64,000 nt of DNA from the NCBI GenBank assembly GCA_965277535.1, contig OZ255825.1, positions 4,030,001-4,094,000 on the forward strand. The letters are read 5' to 3'. The notes under the pieces were generated by a model. The model searched no databases and was not told where the DNA came from. It saw only the letters and a program-made list of their open reading frames with translations. Made by a program: the position numbers and the translations under genes. How positions within the stretch are numbered: position 1 is the first letter of the stretch; every line of letters begins with the position of its first letter. Positions 26,787 to 35,826 of this stretch are shown one piece after another. The DNA comes from Ilyomonas sp965277535 (GTDB lineage: Bacteria > Bacteroidota > Bacteroidia > Chitinophagales > Chitinophagaceae).

Positions 26787-27008
26787 TGTTCCGTAGGAAC
26801 AGCAGGTGGGTAGATAGAGAATCAACAAGATAACATATTTGTTCCATCGGAACGATACGCTACATAACTCACCCAGGAAGAGTATCGTTCCTGACGGAAC
26901 GAATGGCTAACAACCGGATTATCGTGCTACCCGCCTACCGTTCCGATGGAACGGAACTACCTTTGGTTTTGCACTATTTTGTACCCACCTGCTGTTCCTG
27001 ACGGAACA
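26787..27008. repeat. REPIN/MITE-like nested palindromic element
   Basis: About 222 bp with terminal inverted repeats: TGTTCCGTAGGAACAGCAGG then TGGGTA at the left (26787-26812), complementary to TACCCACCTGC then TGTTCCTGACGGAACA at the right (26982-27008), differing by one base. Five short palindromes of GTTCC-N3/4-GGAAC type lie at 26787, 26841, 26886, 26938 and 26993. The inner pair also forms a second long stem (GGAACGATAC 26849 with GTATCGTTCC 26882). There is no coding capacity. One dispersed-motif copy lies inside (26962). Confidence 0.75.
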
Positions 27009-27162
27009 ATTTACATCGTAACAAAAGATGCAACCATCGTACATTTCAGAGCACAATCTCAATTTTTTGCTTTCTCAGACAGTAAGAAAATTTGCACTTT
27101 GGTCTACCCATAACAAAAAGCGCAAAAACAAACTTGCGATTTTTGTTTTCATCAATAAAATT

Positions 27163-29049
27163 CTATTTCAATATCGGCAATACAATGTCAGATGGATATT
27201 CTGTGCTGTGATAAATTTTAATATCTGCCTTTTGAAAATCTTTTGCTGAAGCCTCGTAAATGTTGACAAACTTCTGCGGGTTTCTGTCAACCAACGGAAA
27301 CCAACTGCTTTGGATTTGTATCATCATGCGATGGCCTTTTAAAAAGGTGTGTGCAATATCAGCCAGTTTAAAACTTACTTTTTCTACCTTATTGGGTGTA
27401 AATGCTTCCGGCTTTTCAAAGCTATTGCGATACCTGCCTCTGAAAATTTCGCCATGCACCAGCATTTCATAACCGCCAACCGGATAGCTTCGCGATAATC
27501 CTTTACCACCAGATGCTTCGTCTTGTTTATAAGAAAACATATCGGGAAATACATCTATTACTTTTACTACAAAATCGGCGTCCGTTGTTGATATACTCGT
27601 AAAAATATTGGCAACCACATTGCCGGTTACAGTTACATCATCGGTTAACGTATCGCTTTGAAAAACCAGTACATCCGGTCTTCGCCCGGCAAAGCGCTGG
27701 TCATCTGTCATGTACTCGCGTGTGCGTTCAAAATGAACTTCATCGGTGTAAGGAACGGGCTTTGCCGGATCGCTGGTGTATTCGTCAAAACTGTTGCTGC
27801 CACCAGGTTTGTTGAAGCCCAATCTGCCACTATCCTGTAAGTAGATAGAAGTGTTTTGCGCACCGGCAGGAGGCCATTCGCTAAATTGTTTCCATTCATT
27901 TTTTCCGGTAACAAAAATGGTCGCTTCCGCAAGGTTCGATACATCTCCTTTGTTCAGTAAGAAATAATTAAAAAAAGGAATTTCAATGTTTTGCTGGTAC
28001 CATGTTGATGTATTGGAACCCCATTGCACATTGCCCATGTGCGTACCATCTTTGCTTGCCCATTGCCCGTGATACCAGGGCCCCATCACAATTTTATTAA
28101 ACGCTTTGCCCTTATTGTTTTGTTCGGCTGCGCGATAAGCATTCCATGCACCCCAGTTGTCTTCTGCATCAAAGTTGCCACCTACCCAAAGCATGGCAGG
28201 ATTCAGGTGCGCCGTAGCTTTGCGGGCATCACGTGCCTGCCACCACGCATCATAGTTCGGATGCTGATACAATTCCTTCCAAAAAGCTACACTATCACCT
28301 ATCAATGTAGCCATTTGCTTCAGCGTTCCTGTTTCCAAATAAAATTTATAGTTGTCATGCGTGTTATAATTGAAGCCTGTGGGCCCAACCGAAGTGGGCA
28401 ACGGGCGAGGCTTTCCAAACGAAGAATAAAAAGCAAAGCCATCCATCGCAAAGAAAGCTCCGTTGTGATGAAAATCATCACCCAAAAACCAATTGGTTAC
28501 CGGCGCCTGCGGACTCACTGCTTTCAACGCAGGATGATTGGAAGCCGCCGCCATCGTTGAATAAAAGCCAGGATATGAAATGCCAAAAACGCCTACATTT
28601 CCATTGTTGCCCGGTATGTTTTTTACCAGCCAGTCAATAGCATCATACGTATCGCTGGCTTCGTCAATTTCAGCTCCCTTTTTAGCCGGATTAAAAGGGC
28701 GGACATCAACAAAAGTGCCTTCGCTCATCCAGCGTCCGCGCACATCCTGCGTTACCATGATAAAGCCTTCTTTCAGGTAAGCCATCACATAGCTGTTCCA
28801 GTATGGCTTCCATTTGTCTTCGCCATAAGGCGCACAGGAATACGGAGTGCGGGTTAATAAAAAGGGATGCTTTTGAGTCGTGTCTTTCGGCATGTAAACC
28901 GAAGTAAAGAGACGCACACCATCGCGCATTTTTATGTACACTTCTTTCTTGGTGTAATGCTCGCGAAGCCAGGTACTGTCGGCATTTTGCGCTTGCAAGG
29001 AAATGCAGAAAAAAAGGGCAAAAACAAAAAGAGCCAGCTTGTTTATCAT
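27163..29049 (-). CDS. CocE/NonD family exported hydrolase
   Basis: A 628-residue serine hydrolase with signal peptide MINKLALFVFALFFCISLQAQ. The alpha/beta-hydrolase domain shows the nucleophile elbow GISYPGFYS (about residue 150), with candidate Asp in GGNFDAEDNWGAW and His in GPWYHGQW. A C-terminal jelly-roll (X-Pro peptidase/cocaine-esterase type) follows. Relatives include glutaryl-7-ACA acylases and alpha-amino acid ester hydrolases, and the true substrate is unknown. ATG 29049 gives the signal peptide, while the longer frame to 29127 adds non-homologous residues. The signal-peptide codons contain a motif copy (29018) read as LFVFAL. Confidence 0.9.
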   Translation of the reverse strand: MINKLALFVFALFFCISLQAQNADSTWLREHYTKKEVYIKMRDGVRLFTSVYMPKDTTQKHPFLLTRTPYSCAPYGEDKWKPYWNSYVMAYLKEGFIMVTQDVRGRWMSEGTFVDVRPFNPAKKGAEIDEASDTYDAIDWLVKNIPGNNGNVGVFGISYPGFYSTMAAASNHPALKAVSPQAPVTNWFLGDDFHHNGAFFAMDGFAFYSSFGKPRPLPTSVGPTGFNYNTHDNYKFYLETGTLKQMATLIGDSVAFWKELYQHPNYDAWWQARDARKATAHLNPAMLWVGGNFDAEDNWGAWNAYRAAEQNNKGKAFNKIVMGPWYHGQWASKDGTHMGNVQWGSNTSTWYQQNIEIPFFNYFLLNKGDVSNLAEATIFVTGKNEWKQFSEWPPAGAQNTSIYLQDSGRLGFNKPGGSNSFDEYTSDPAKPVPYTDEVHFERTREYMTDDQRFAGRRPDVLVFQSDTLTDDVTVTGNVVANIFTSISTTDADFVVKVIDVFPDMFSYKQDEASGGKGLSRSYPVGGYEMLVHGEIFRGRYRNSFEKPEAFTPNKVEKVSFKLADIAHTFLKGHRMMIQIQSSWFPLVDRNPQKFVNIYEASAKDFQKADIKIYHSTEYPSDIVLPILK

Positions 29050-29133
29050 GTGTTGGTTGGTTATAAAAATGAAGATAACCAAAAGTAGGTTTGGTGAGTA
29101 AGATTTTTGAAACAAGATATGGATCAATATATC

Positions 29134-29871
29134 TTATTCCGGTTCATTGGCAACTGAATGAATATTGTCTATTGCCTGTTCATCTTTCGTTGCATCAGAC
29201 AATATTTTTATCTTTTTTCGGATAACATCGGCTGTAGGATATTTTTTTAGTTTATCGTCTAAATGGTTATACAAACTTTCTATTGTATTCATATCATAAG
29301 CCTGGCTATAATAATTGAGAAAGTACAAGCTTACAAAAGAATGCAGTTTCTCTTTAATAAATACAAGCGTTGAATCGGGCACATGAACAAACAAAGCCGA
29401 TTGAAGCTTGTTGAGTGAATCTATCTGCGACTGATGCGTTGAATCGAGATGTTCCAATGCTTTGTTCACAATTGTCAATTCGCTCATCAGCGGTGCAATC
29501 CATCGGTTGAAATAATAATCGTAATCATTGGTAAGCGGTGAACCTGTTATAATTATTTCTCCGGTTGTACTGTCTTTTTCAGTTACCGTAATGGTTTCAT
29601 TGCCAACAAACAATATGCTCCTTCTTTCGCCTGCCTCAAGCATAAAGCTTTTGGGTTCATCCAGCGTTCCGTTTATTATAAAAACGCCGTTTTTTATATC
29701 CACCGAATCAAAGGGAACAAACTCGCTATTGTTGTTATAAAGCAGTAATCTTGCTTCTCCCTTTTTTTGTAAAAAGTGACCTGTAATTGTAAACTTTACT
29801 GCCGTTTGCGCGGAAAGAGAAATGGATAAAATGGGCAAAAACAAAAACAGGCAGAAGTGCAATTTCTTCAT
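29134..29871 (-). CDS. exported DUF4369 domain protein
   Basis: A 245-residue protein with signal peptide MKKLHFCLFLFLPILSISLSA. Residues about 25-120 form the beta-rich DUF4369 domain (FTITGHFLQKKGEARLLLYN, then VDIKNGVFIINGTLDEPKSF), which usually precedes a thioredoxin/AhpC domain in Bacteroidota. Here the C-terminal half is instead helical and ends without a CxxC motif, so it is a DUF4369 protein lacking the redox domain. Two motif copies lie in and just before the signal peptide region (29835 and 29894). It ends 84 bp before the CocE start. Confidence 0.78.
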   Translation of the reverse strand: MKKLHFCLFLFLPILSISLSAQTAVKFTITGHFLQKKGEARLLLYNNNSEFVPFDSVDIKNGVFIINGTLDEPKSFMLEAGERRSILFVGNETITVTEKDSTTGEIIITGSPLTNDYDYYFNRWIAPLMSELTIVNKALEHLDSTHQSQIDSLNKLQSALFVHVPDSTLVFIKEKLHSFVSLYFLNYYSQAYDMNTIESLYNHLDDKLKKYPTADVIRKKIKILSDATKDEQAIDNIHSVANEPE

Positions 29872-30051
29872 AAAAATGAATTTGAAAAAACAAGCAAAAC
29901 CAAACGCAGTGTTGTAAAACATACGATGTACAAAGAATACGTTTTTTATCAGAGGGCAGTTCATTCTGCGTAAATTTTTGTTTCTTTTTTCATGCGGTTA
30001 GATATACATCATATCCTTTAAAAGAGGACTCAATCAAATGAAAGTAAAAGG

Positions 30052-30083
30052 TTGTTTGTAAACAAAACGGTAAAATAATTTTG
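30052..30083 (+). promoter_or_regulatory. mutS promoter
   Basis: TTG (30052-30054), 21 bp, TAATTTTG (30076-30083). Alternatively TTTG at 30055-30058 with 17-bp spacing. Both fit the Bacteroidota consensus. It lies about 66 bp before the mutS ATG. Confidence 0.55.
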
Positions 30084-30149
30084 CTCTTATCTTTTACATT
30101 CCTCTCACTGTATCCTTCATCCACCAACTCTCAGTTATATTTGCTTTCT

Positions 30150-32783
30150 ATGGCAAAAGCAGGTTCGGAAACACCATTGATGCAGCAACATCTGGCTATC
30201 AAACAAAAATATCCCGATGCCATTTTGTTGTTTCGCGTGGGCGATTTTTATGAGACGTTTGGCGAAGATGCTATCAAAGCTTCGCAGGTGTTGGGCATCA
30301 CACTTACCAAGCGCAACAACAGTGCGCCATCGTCAAGCGAACTTGCCGGTTTTCCGCATCATGCACTCGATACGTATTTGCATAAATTAGTAAAAGCCGG
30401 TTACCGTGTTGCCATCTGCGATCAACTCGAAGATCCTAAGCTTGCCAAAGGCATTGTAAAGCGTGGCGTAACCGAAATGGTAACACCGGGAACAGCTACC
30501 AACGATAAGTTGCTTGAGCACAACAGCAATAACTTTTTAGCGTCTGTTCATTTTGCGCAAAGCGGCATTGGCATTGCGTTTCTCGATATTTCAACCGGCG
30601 AATTTTTTGTTGCCGAAGGCGATGTTGAATATGCCGATAAACTATTGCAAAGCCTAAAGCCTGCGGAGGTTATTTTTCAAAGAAACCTGCAGAAACATTT
30701 TAAAGAAACTTTTGGCGTAAAATGGTACACCTATACTCTCGAAAGCTGGATTTGGGAAGAAGCATTTGCCACCGAAAATTTATTAAAACATTTTGGAACG
30801 CATTCACTGAAAGGCTTTGGTATTGAAGGTTTGAAATGGGGCATTGTTGCTGCCGGTGCGGTGCTTCATTATTTAAAAGAAACAGAGCATCCCAACCTGC
30901 AACATATCACCGCTGTGCAGCGCATTGAGCGTGATGATTTTTTGTGGATGGATCGCTTTACCATTCGCAATCTTGAAATTATCAGCACAACAGAAAATGG
31001 CAATAGTTTATTAAAAGTGTTGGACAATACAGCAAGCCCGATGGGTGCGCGGTTGTTGCGAAGATGGATTGTGATGCCGTTAAAAGACATCACAAAAATA
31101 AACGAGCGGTTGGGTGCAGTTGAATATTTTATAAAGGAGATTGACACAAAAAAACAACTTCAATCACTCATCAAACAATGTGGCGATATTGAACGCCTGG
31201 CGAGCAAAATTCCATCACATAAAATCAACCCGCGCGAAGTGTTACATCTTGCCAAAGGCTTGCAACACACGGCAGCCATCAAACAAATTTGTGCATCATC
31301 CCCTAACGATTATATCAAACGTTTGGGCGATGCATTAAACAACTGTTCTTATTTGGTTGAAAAAATCATTCACGATATAATGCCCGATGCGCCGGTATCA
31401 TCATCTAAAGGAAACGTGATTAACAAAGGTGTGAATGAAGAGTTGGACAGGCTTCGCAACATCGCTACCAAAGGCAAGGATTATCTCATCAAGATACAAC
31501 AACGAGAAGCGGAAGCAACGGGCATTTCAACGCTCAAAATCAGCTACAACAATGTGTTTGGTTATTACTTAGAAGTTACAAATTCGCACAAAAACAAAGT
31601 GCCGCCGGAATGGATACGAAAGCAAACTCTCACCACTGCTGAACGATATATAACGCCCGAATTAAAAGAGTATGAAGAAAGCATTACCGGTGCGGAAGAA
31701 AAAATTTTAGCAATAGAAGCTGAGTTATACAATAAGCTGTTGTTGGAAATGCAGGATTATATTGCTTCTTTACAAGTGAATGGAAGCGTTCTGGCGACGC
31801 TCGATTGCTTGTTGTGTTTTGCCAACAATGCGGTTCAGTTCAATTATAAAAAACCAAACTTGCATGATGGCCTGCAGTTGGAATTAAAAGAAAGCCGCCA
31901 TCCCGTAATTGAACGCAACCTGCCTGCCGGTGAGCAATACGTTGCCAATGACATAACGCTCGACCCGAATAACGAGCAAATCATCATTCTCACAGGTCCA
32001 AACATGAGTGGAAAAAGTGCCTTGTTGCGGCAGGCAGCACTCATTACATTGATGGCTCATCTCGGAAGTTTTGTGCCTGCCAGTGAAGCATATATTCCGT
32101 TAACCGACAAGATATTTACACGTGTTGGCGCAAGCGATAATGTAAGCGGCGGCGAAAGCACATTTATGGTGGAAATGAACGAAACGGCAAGCATCATCAA
32201 CAACATTTCACAACGCAGTTTGTTGTTATTGGATGAAATTGGCAGAGGCACTTCTACTTATGATGGCATATCTATCGCATGGAGTATTGCTGAATATTTG
32301 CACAATTCGCCAATGGCACCCAAAACATTATTTGCTACGCATTATCATGAGTTGAATGAACTGGAAAATAAACTGCCGCGTGTAAAAAACTATCACATCA
32401 CCAATAAAGAAATTAACAACCGCGTTATCTTTTTACGCAAGCTCGCACGAGGTGGAAGCACGCATAGTTTTGGTATTCATGTGGCAAAAATGGCTGGAAT
32501 GCCGCCGGAATTAATCAATCGTGCCAACGAAATTTTACAACAGTTGGAGAGCAGGGAAGAGGAGGGAAGTCGGGAAGACGAAAAGTTGGGAAGACCAGAT
32601 GTAGGGAAGATGGAAAATAATATGAAAAAACTTTCATCGCAGCGAATGCAATTATCCATTTTTGATGCCCACAGCGAAACATTTAACGAGATCAGAGACA
32701 TGTTGCAAACCATAGACATTAACCGCTTAACGCCAGTGGAAGCCTTGCTGAAGCTCAATGAAATCAAGGGTTTGCTGAAGTAA
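30150..32783 (+). CDS. mutS: DNA mismatch repair protein MutS
   Basis: An 877-residue MutS1. The mismatch-binding Phe-x-Glu is in FRVGDFYETFGEDA (about residue 35). The ATPase has Walker A GPNMSGKSALLRQ, Walker B LLLLDEIGRGTSTYDG and FATHYHELNELE. ATG 30150 (MAKAGSETPLMQQHL) is the conserved start. Near residues 800-825 there is a charged, low-complexity insert (REEEGSREDEKLGRPDVGKM) encoded by GGGAAGA-type repeats between the helix-turn-helix and the C-terminal beta-clamp/tetramer region. It looks like an intergenic-type repeat captured in frame. Function is probably retained. Confidence 0.96.
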   Translation: MAKAGSETPLMQQHLAIKQKYPDAILLFRVGDFYETFGEDAIKASQVLGITLTKRNNSAPSSSELAGFPHHALDTYLHKLVKAGYRVAICDQLEDPKLAKGIVKRGVTEMVTPGTATNDKLLEHNSNNFLASVHFAQSGIGIAFLDISTGEFFVAEGDVEYADKLLQSLKPAEVIFQRNLQKHFKETFGVKWYTYTLESWIWEEAFATENLLKHFGTHSLKGFGIEGLKWGIVAAGAVLHYLKETEHPNLQHITAVQRIERDDFLWMDRFTIRNLEIISTTENGNSLLKVLDNTASPMGARLLRRWIVMPLKDITKINERLGAVEYFIKEIDTKKQLQSLIKQCGDIERLASKIPSHKINPREVLHLAKGLQHTAAIKQICASSPNDYIKRLGDALNNCSYLVEKIIHDIMPDAPVSSSKGNVINKGVNEELDRLRNIATKGKDYLIKIQQREAEATGISTLKISYNNVFGYYLEVTNSHKNKVPPEWIRKQTLTTAERYITPELKEYEESITGAEEKILAIEAELYNKLLLEMQDYIASLQVNGSVLATLDCLLCFANNAVQFNYKKPNLHDGLQLELKESRHPVIERNLPAGEQYVANDITLDPNNEQIIILTGPNMSGKSALLRQAALITLMAHLGSFVPASEAYIPLTDKIFTRVGASDNVSGGESTFMVEMNETASIINNISQRSLLLLDEIGRGTSTYDGISIAWSIAEYLHNSPMAPKTLFATHYHELNELENKLPRVKNYHITNKEINNRVIFLRKLARGGSTHSFGIHVAKMAGMPPELINRANEILQQLESREEEGSREDEKLGRPDVGKMENNMKKLSSQRMQLSIFDAHSETFNEIRDMLQTIDINRLTPVEALLKLNEIKGLLK

Positions 32784-32842
32784 GACGGTTTGGTTTTGTC
32801 CCTTTTTTAAGTGGTGTAAAACAATGAAATATGAGTAAAAAC

Positions 32843-32880
32843 AAAGAAGTAGAACTGCTATAGCTTTACTTCTTTTAATA
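32843..32880 (+). terminator. terminator after mutS
   Basis: AAAGAAGTA (32843-32851) pairs with TACTTCTTT (32867-32875), followed by TTAAT. It is preceded by a convergent motif pair (TTTGGTTTTGTCC at 32790 and GTAAAAACAAAG at 32835). Confidence 0.6.
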
Positions 32881-32919
32881 ATAACCAAGTTTATTTATTG
32901 CGAATAATCAACAAACTGC

Positions 32920-33909
32920 TTACTGTTTGTTTTTGTTCTTCTTTTTGAAATATCCGCGAAGCAAAAAATTATGCTGCGCTGCTTTTAAATCTTCATTCAA
33001 ATTGTAGCTGCTGGTTTCTAAATTGAATATCGTTTGCTTTAACGAAGCGGCGGTTTGTTTGTCTTTTAAAAGCATACCGGGTGCCGTTGAAGTATCGTTC
33101 AAATTATCGGTGGCATGTTTTAAATTATCCGTTGCTTGCCCGGCAGTAATTGCCACATCCCGCAGTTGGGTAACTGTTCCTTTCAACACGGTAAACATTG
33201 TTGTATCGGTTGTCAGCTGGTCTGCCAGAGAGCCTTTGGTGTTTAGTTTTGCCGTAAATTCATTCAGGTTATCAATTACTGCTTTGCTCCGTTGCGTAGC
33301 CGATTGTAAATTGCTCATGGCAGATTGTAAGCTTCCGAGCGAAGCATTGATTTTTCGGGAAGTTGATTCATCATTGATTAATGAAGCAAGCGCACCTTTG
33401 CCGCTATCAATGTTATGACTGATGCGGGCAAATGAACCTGTTATTGCCAGCAAATTTTTATTGTTTGCCTGCAATGTGTTCAGCATTTCATCCGTGCTGA
33501 TCACTTTTTGCATTGTCAGGTAATCGCCATCTTTAACGATTGGTGCAGCTCCGGTTCCGCCGGTGATCACTACTATTTTATTGCCAATCAAACCATCGGA
33601 GCCAATTTTAGCGAGCGCATCTTTATGAATGTTTTTTTCAAGTGACTGTTGCAGCGTCATAGATACCAGCACCTTTGAATTGGCTAGGAACGTAATCTTT
33701 TTAACGGTGCCAATTTTCACGCCCGACAACCATACGTTGTTGCCAGGCACCAAACCGTTTACATCATCAAACACGGCATTTACAGTAAAGCCTTTTACAA
33801 AGGATTTCTTTTGTCCGCCCAAAGTAAATACGGCCAAAACTAATATAGCAATGCCGATGATAATAAACAATCCTACAATAACAGGTCGGGTATTTTTTGT
33901 TGATTTCAT
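32920..33909 (-). CDS. mlaD: MCE-domain lipid-transport protein (MlaD family)
   Basis: A 329-residue protein with one N-terminal transmembrane helix (residues 10-30), an MCE domain (about 38-115: VFDDVNGLVPGNNVWLSGVK then IGTVKKITF) and a long helical C-terminal region with heptad-like Leu/Asn repeats. It is the substrate-binding part of an ABC-type phospholipid transporter between inner and outer membranes. It follows mlaE and mlaF in one operon. No mlaB or mlaC gene is present, as is usual outside Proteobacteria. Confidence 0.9.
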   Translation of the reverse strand: MKSTKNTRPVIVGLFIIIGIAILVLAVFTLGGQKKSFVKGFTVNAVFDDVNGLVPGNNVWLSGVKIGTVKKITFLANSKVLVSMTLQQSLEKNIHKDALAKIGSDGLIGNKIVVITGGTGAAPIVKDGDYLTMQKVISTDEMLNTLQANNKNLLAITGSFARISHNIDSGKGALASLINDESTSRKINASLGSLQSAMSNLQSATQRSKAVIDNLNEFTAKLNTKGSLADQLTTDTTMFTVLKGTVTQLRDVAITAGQATDNLKHATDNLNDTSTAPGMLLKDKQTAASLKQTIFNLETSSYNLNEDLKAAQHNFLLRGYFKKKNKNKQ

Positions 33910-33977
33910 ATTGGTTGTATTCTAATTTCGAAACATTATTTTCAATTGATTTATGTTTGTTTTTGCCCCTTTTTTTA

Positions 33978-34757
33978 CTACTTAAAATCAACTTCATCTT
34001 TCGTGAAGTTGTAATTGTAAAAATTCTGTACGCGCTCGTCAGGGTTGGCAAAAACTTCTTCAAACGTACCCTGTGCAAGAAATTTTCCATCTAATAAAAT
34101 AGCAACACGATTGCCTACCGTGCGGGCACAGGTAAGATCGTGAGTAATGATGATGGCGCTTGTGTTATAACGCTCCTGTACTTCATTGATAAGATGATTA
34201 ATTTCGATGCAGGTAATCGGGTCAAGGCCTGCTGTTGGTTCGTCATACATCATAATATCAGGTTTTAAAATGAGCGTTCGTGCAATGCCAATCCGCTTGC
34301 GCTGACCGCCGGACAATTCAGACGGCATTTGATTGATGGTTTGCGATAGTCCAACGCCTTCCAGCACTTCTTCAACGGCTTCTTTAATTTCAGCGCGGCT
34401 CAGGTTTCGCTTATTTCTTACCAATGGAAACTCTAAGTTTTCGCGTACCGACATGCTATCATACAAAGCGCTGTTTTGAAACGAAAAGCCAATGCGCAAC
34501 CGAATGGCATCCCATTGTTTTTGCGTAAATTTTTCAACTTCTTCGCCCAACACTTTTACAATGCCGCTATCGGCTTTCAGCAAACCAGAAATGATTTTGA
34601 TCAATACTGATTTTCCCGTTCCCGAACGCCCTAATATCACCACGTTTTCGCTTTGATACACATCCAGATCAACGCCATTCAATACATGAAGTTGACCGAA
34701 CGATTTGTGCAAATCGCGGATGTAAATCACTGTATTGTTTTTATCAATAGAAACCAT
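33978..34757 (-). CDS. mlaF: ABC transporter ATPase (MlaF family)
   Basis: A 259-residue ATPase. Walker A GRSGTGKS, signature LSGGQRKRIGIARTL, Walker B IMMYDEPTAGLDP and H-loop ITHDL are all intact. It powers phospholipid transport together with the permease upstream and the MCE protein downstream. The start ATG lies in AAAAACAAACAATG, an A-rich leader that resembles the dispersed motif. A full motif copy (33956) lies between this gene and mlaD. Confidence 0.93.
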   Translation of the reverse strand: MVSIDKNNTVIYIRDLHKSFGQLHVLNGVDLDVYQSENVVILGRSGTGKSVLIKIISGLLKADSGIVKVLGEEVEKFTQKQWDAIRLRIGFSFQNSALYDSMSVRENLEFPLVRNKRNLSRAEIKEAVEEVLEGVGLSQTINQMPSELSGGQRKRIGIARTLILKPDIMMYDEPTAGLDPITCIEINHLINEVQERYNTSAIIITHDLTCARTVGNRVAILLDGKFLAQGTFEEVFANPDERVQNFYNYNFTKDEVDFK

Positions 34758-34838
34758 TGTTTGTTTTTAAACTAAAAGCTATTAGCAGCAAGCTGCAAGC
34801 ATTTAAAGATTTTTTTACTGTCATCTGTCAACTATCAT

Positions 34839-35648
34839 CTATCTTATTGCATTTACAAACTGCACAACTATCATTTCTTCCACAAAAATTAAAAACATAG
34901 AAATCACCACCGCCGCATTTGCCGATTTGCCAACGCCTTGCGTACCATTACTTGCATTAAAACCCTGGTAGCAACCCGTAACGCCGATGGTAAAACCATA
35001 TAGCAACGATTTAAACACGGAAGAAAAAATATCTAAAAAAGAAATGGTGCTAAACGCATTTTCAAAGAAAGCGGTTAAGCTTGTTTGCTCGTTGGCATAT
35101 ACATTTATAAACGAACCCATCATACCAACAAAACCGGAATACATCATTAGCATCGGCAGCATGAAAGTGGTTGCCAGTACGCGTGTTACCACTAAAAATT
35201 TAAACGGATTGGTGGCAGATACCTCCATTGCATCAATCTGTTCGGTTACTTTCATTGAACCCAGTTCTGCACCAATGTTGGAGCCTACTTTGCCAGCCGC
35301 AATCAATGCTGTAACCAATGGTGCTAAGGCGCGGATGATGGCAATGGAAACTAGCGAAGGCAGCCACGAACTGGCGCCAAAAGTAGAAAGCGAAGGGCGA
35401 GATTGTTTGGTGAAAACAATGCCTGTGATAAAACCTGTAAGCGTGATTAACCCTAAGGAACGATAGCCCACTTCAAAGCATTGCCGGACGATTTCTCTAC
35501 CTTCATAGGGCGGCGTTACGCTTTCTTTAAAAAAGCGTCCGATAAATTGAAAAACGTTATAAATGTTTTGAAAAAAATCATCTGCCTTTCTTGAAATGAC
35601 GTACTTTTTTTTAGGCAGCGATTCTACCTCTTCGCTCTGTGTATTCAT
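34839..35648 (-). CDS. mlaE: MlaE-family ABC transporter permease
   Basis: A 269-residue integral membrane protein with the diagnostic MlaE segments GSNIGAELGSMKVTEQIDAM and LYGFTIGVTGCYQGF, and five to six hydrophobic segments. It is the first gene of the mlaE-mlaF-mlaD operon. ATG 35648 is used; the frame is open two codons further only through a TTG. An upstream motif copy (35727) lies 80 bp before the start. Confidence 0.93.
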   Translation of the reverse strand: MNTQSEEVESLPKKKYVISRKADDFFQNIYNVFQFIGRFFKESVTPPYEGREIVRQCFEVGYRSLGLITLTGFITGIVFTKQSRPSLSTFGASSWLPSLVSIAIIRALAPLVTALIAAGKVGSNIGAELGSMKVTEQIDAMEVSATNPFKFLVVTRVLATTFMLPMLMMYSGFVGMMGSFINVYANEQTSLTAFFENAFSTISFLDIFSSVFKSLLYGFTIGVTGCYQGFNASNGTQGVGKSANAAVVISMFLIFVEEMIVVQFVNAIR

Positions 35649-35826
35649 ACTCAATTACTGGTTACAGCCCTTAGTGGCAGAATACCAGAACTAATTTAAT
35701 GCCATGTTCTTAGCGTGGTTGTCGGGTTTGTTTTTGCCGGAAAAAGGAAGAAAGAAAATTTGCTCTCAATTTCAATTTTATTTATAAGCAATAACTTTTA
35801 CTTTTAGTGCGAAACAAAAACAAACG

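Larger units (their letters stand above)
26373..27162. other. 790-bp non-coding region upstream of rpoB
   Basis: No gene is supported. The region holds the rpoB promoter, the REPIN-like element (26787-27008) and two dispersed-motif copies (26962 and 27122, convergent). The second forms a small palindrome, CGCAAAAACAAACTTGCG. Confidence 0.7.

Noticed and set aside
26786..27010. CRISPR array suggested by repeated GTTCC...GGAAC units
   Set aside because: Repeats are short, palindromic, irregularly spaced and nested as inverted repeats, with no constant spacer length and no cas genes.
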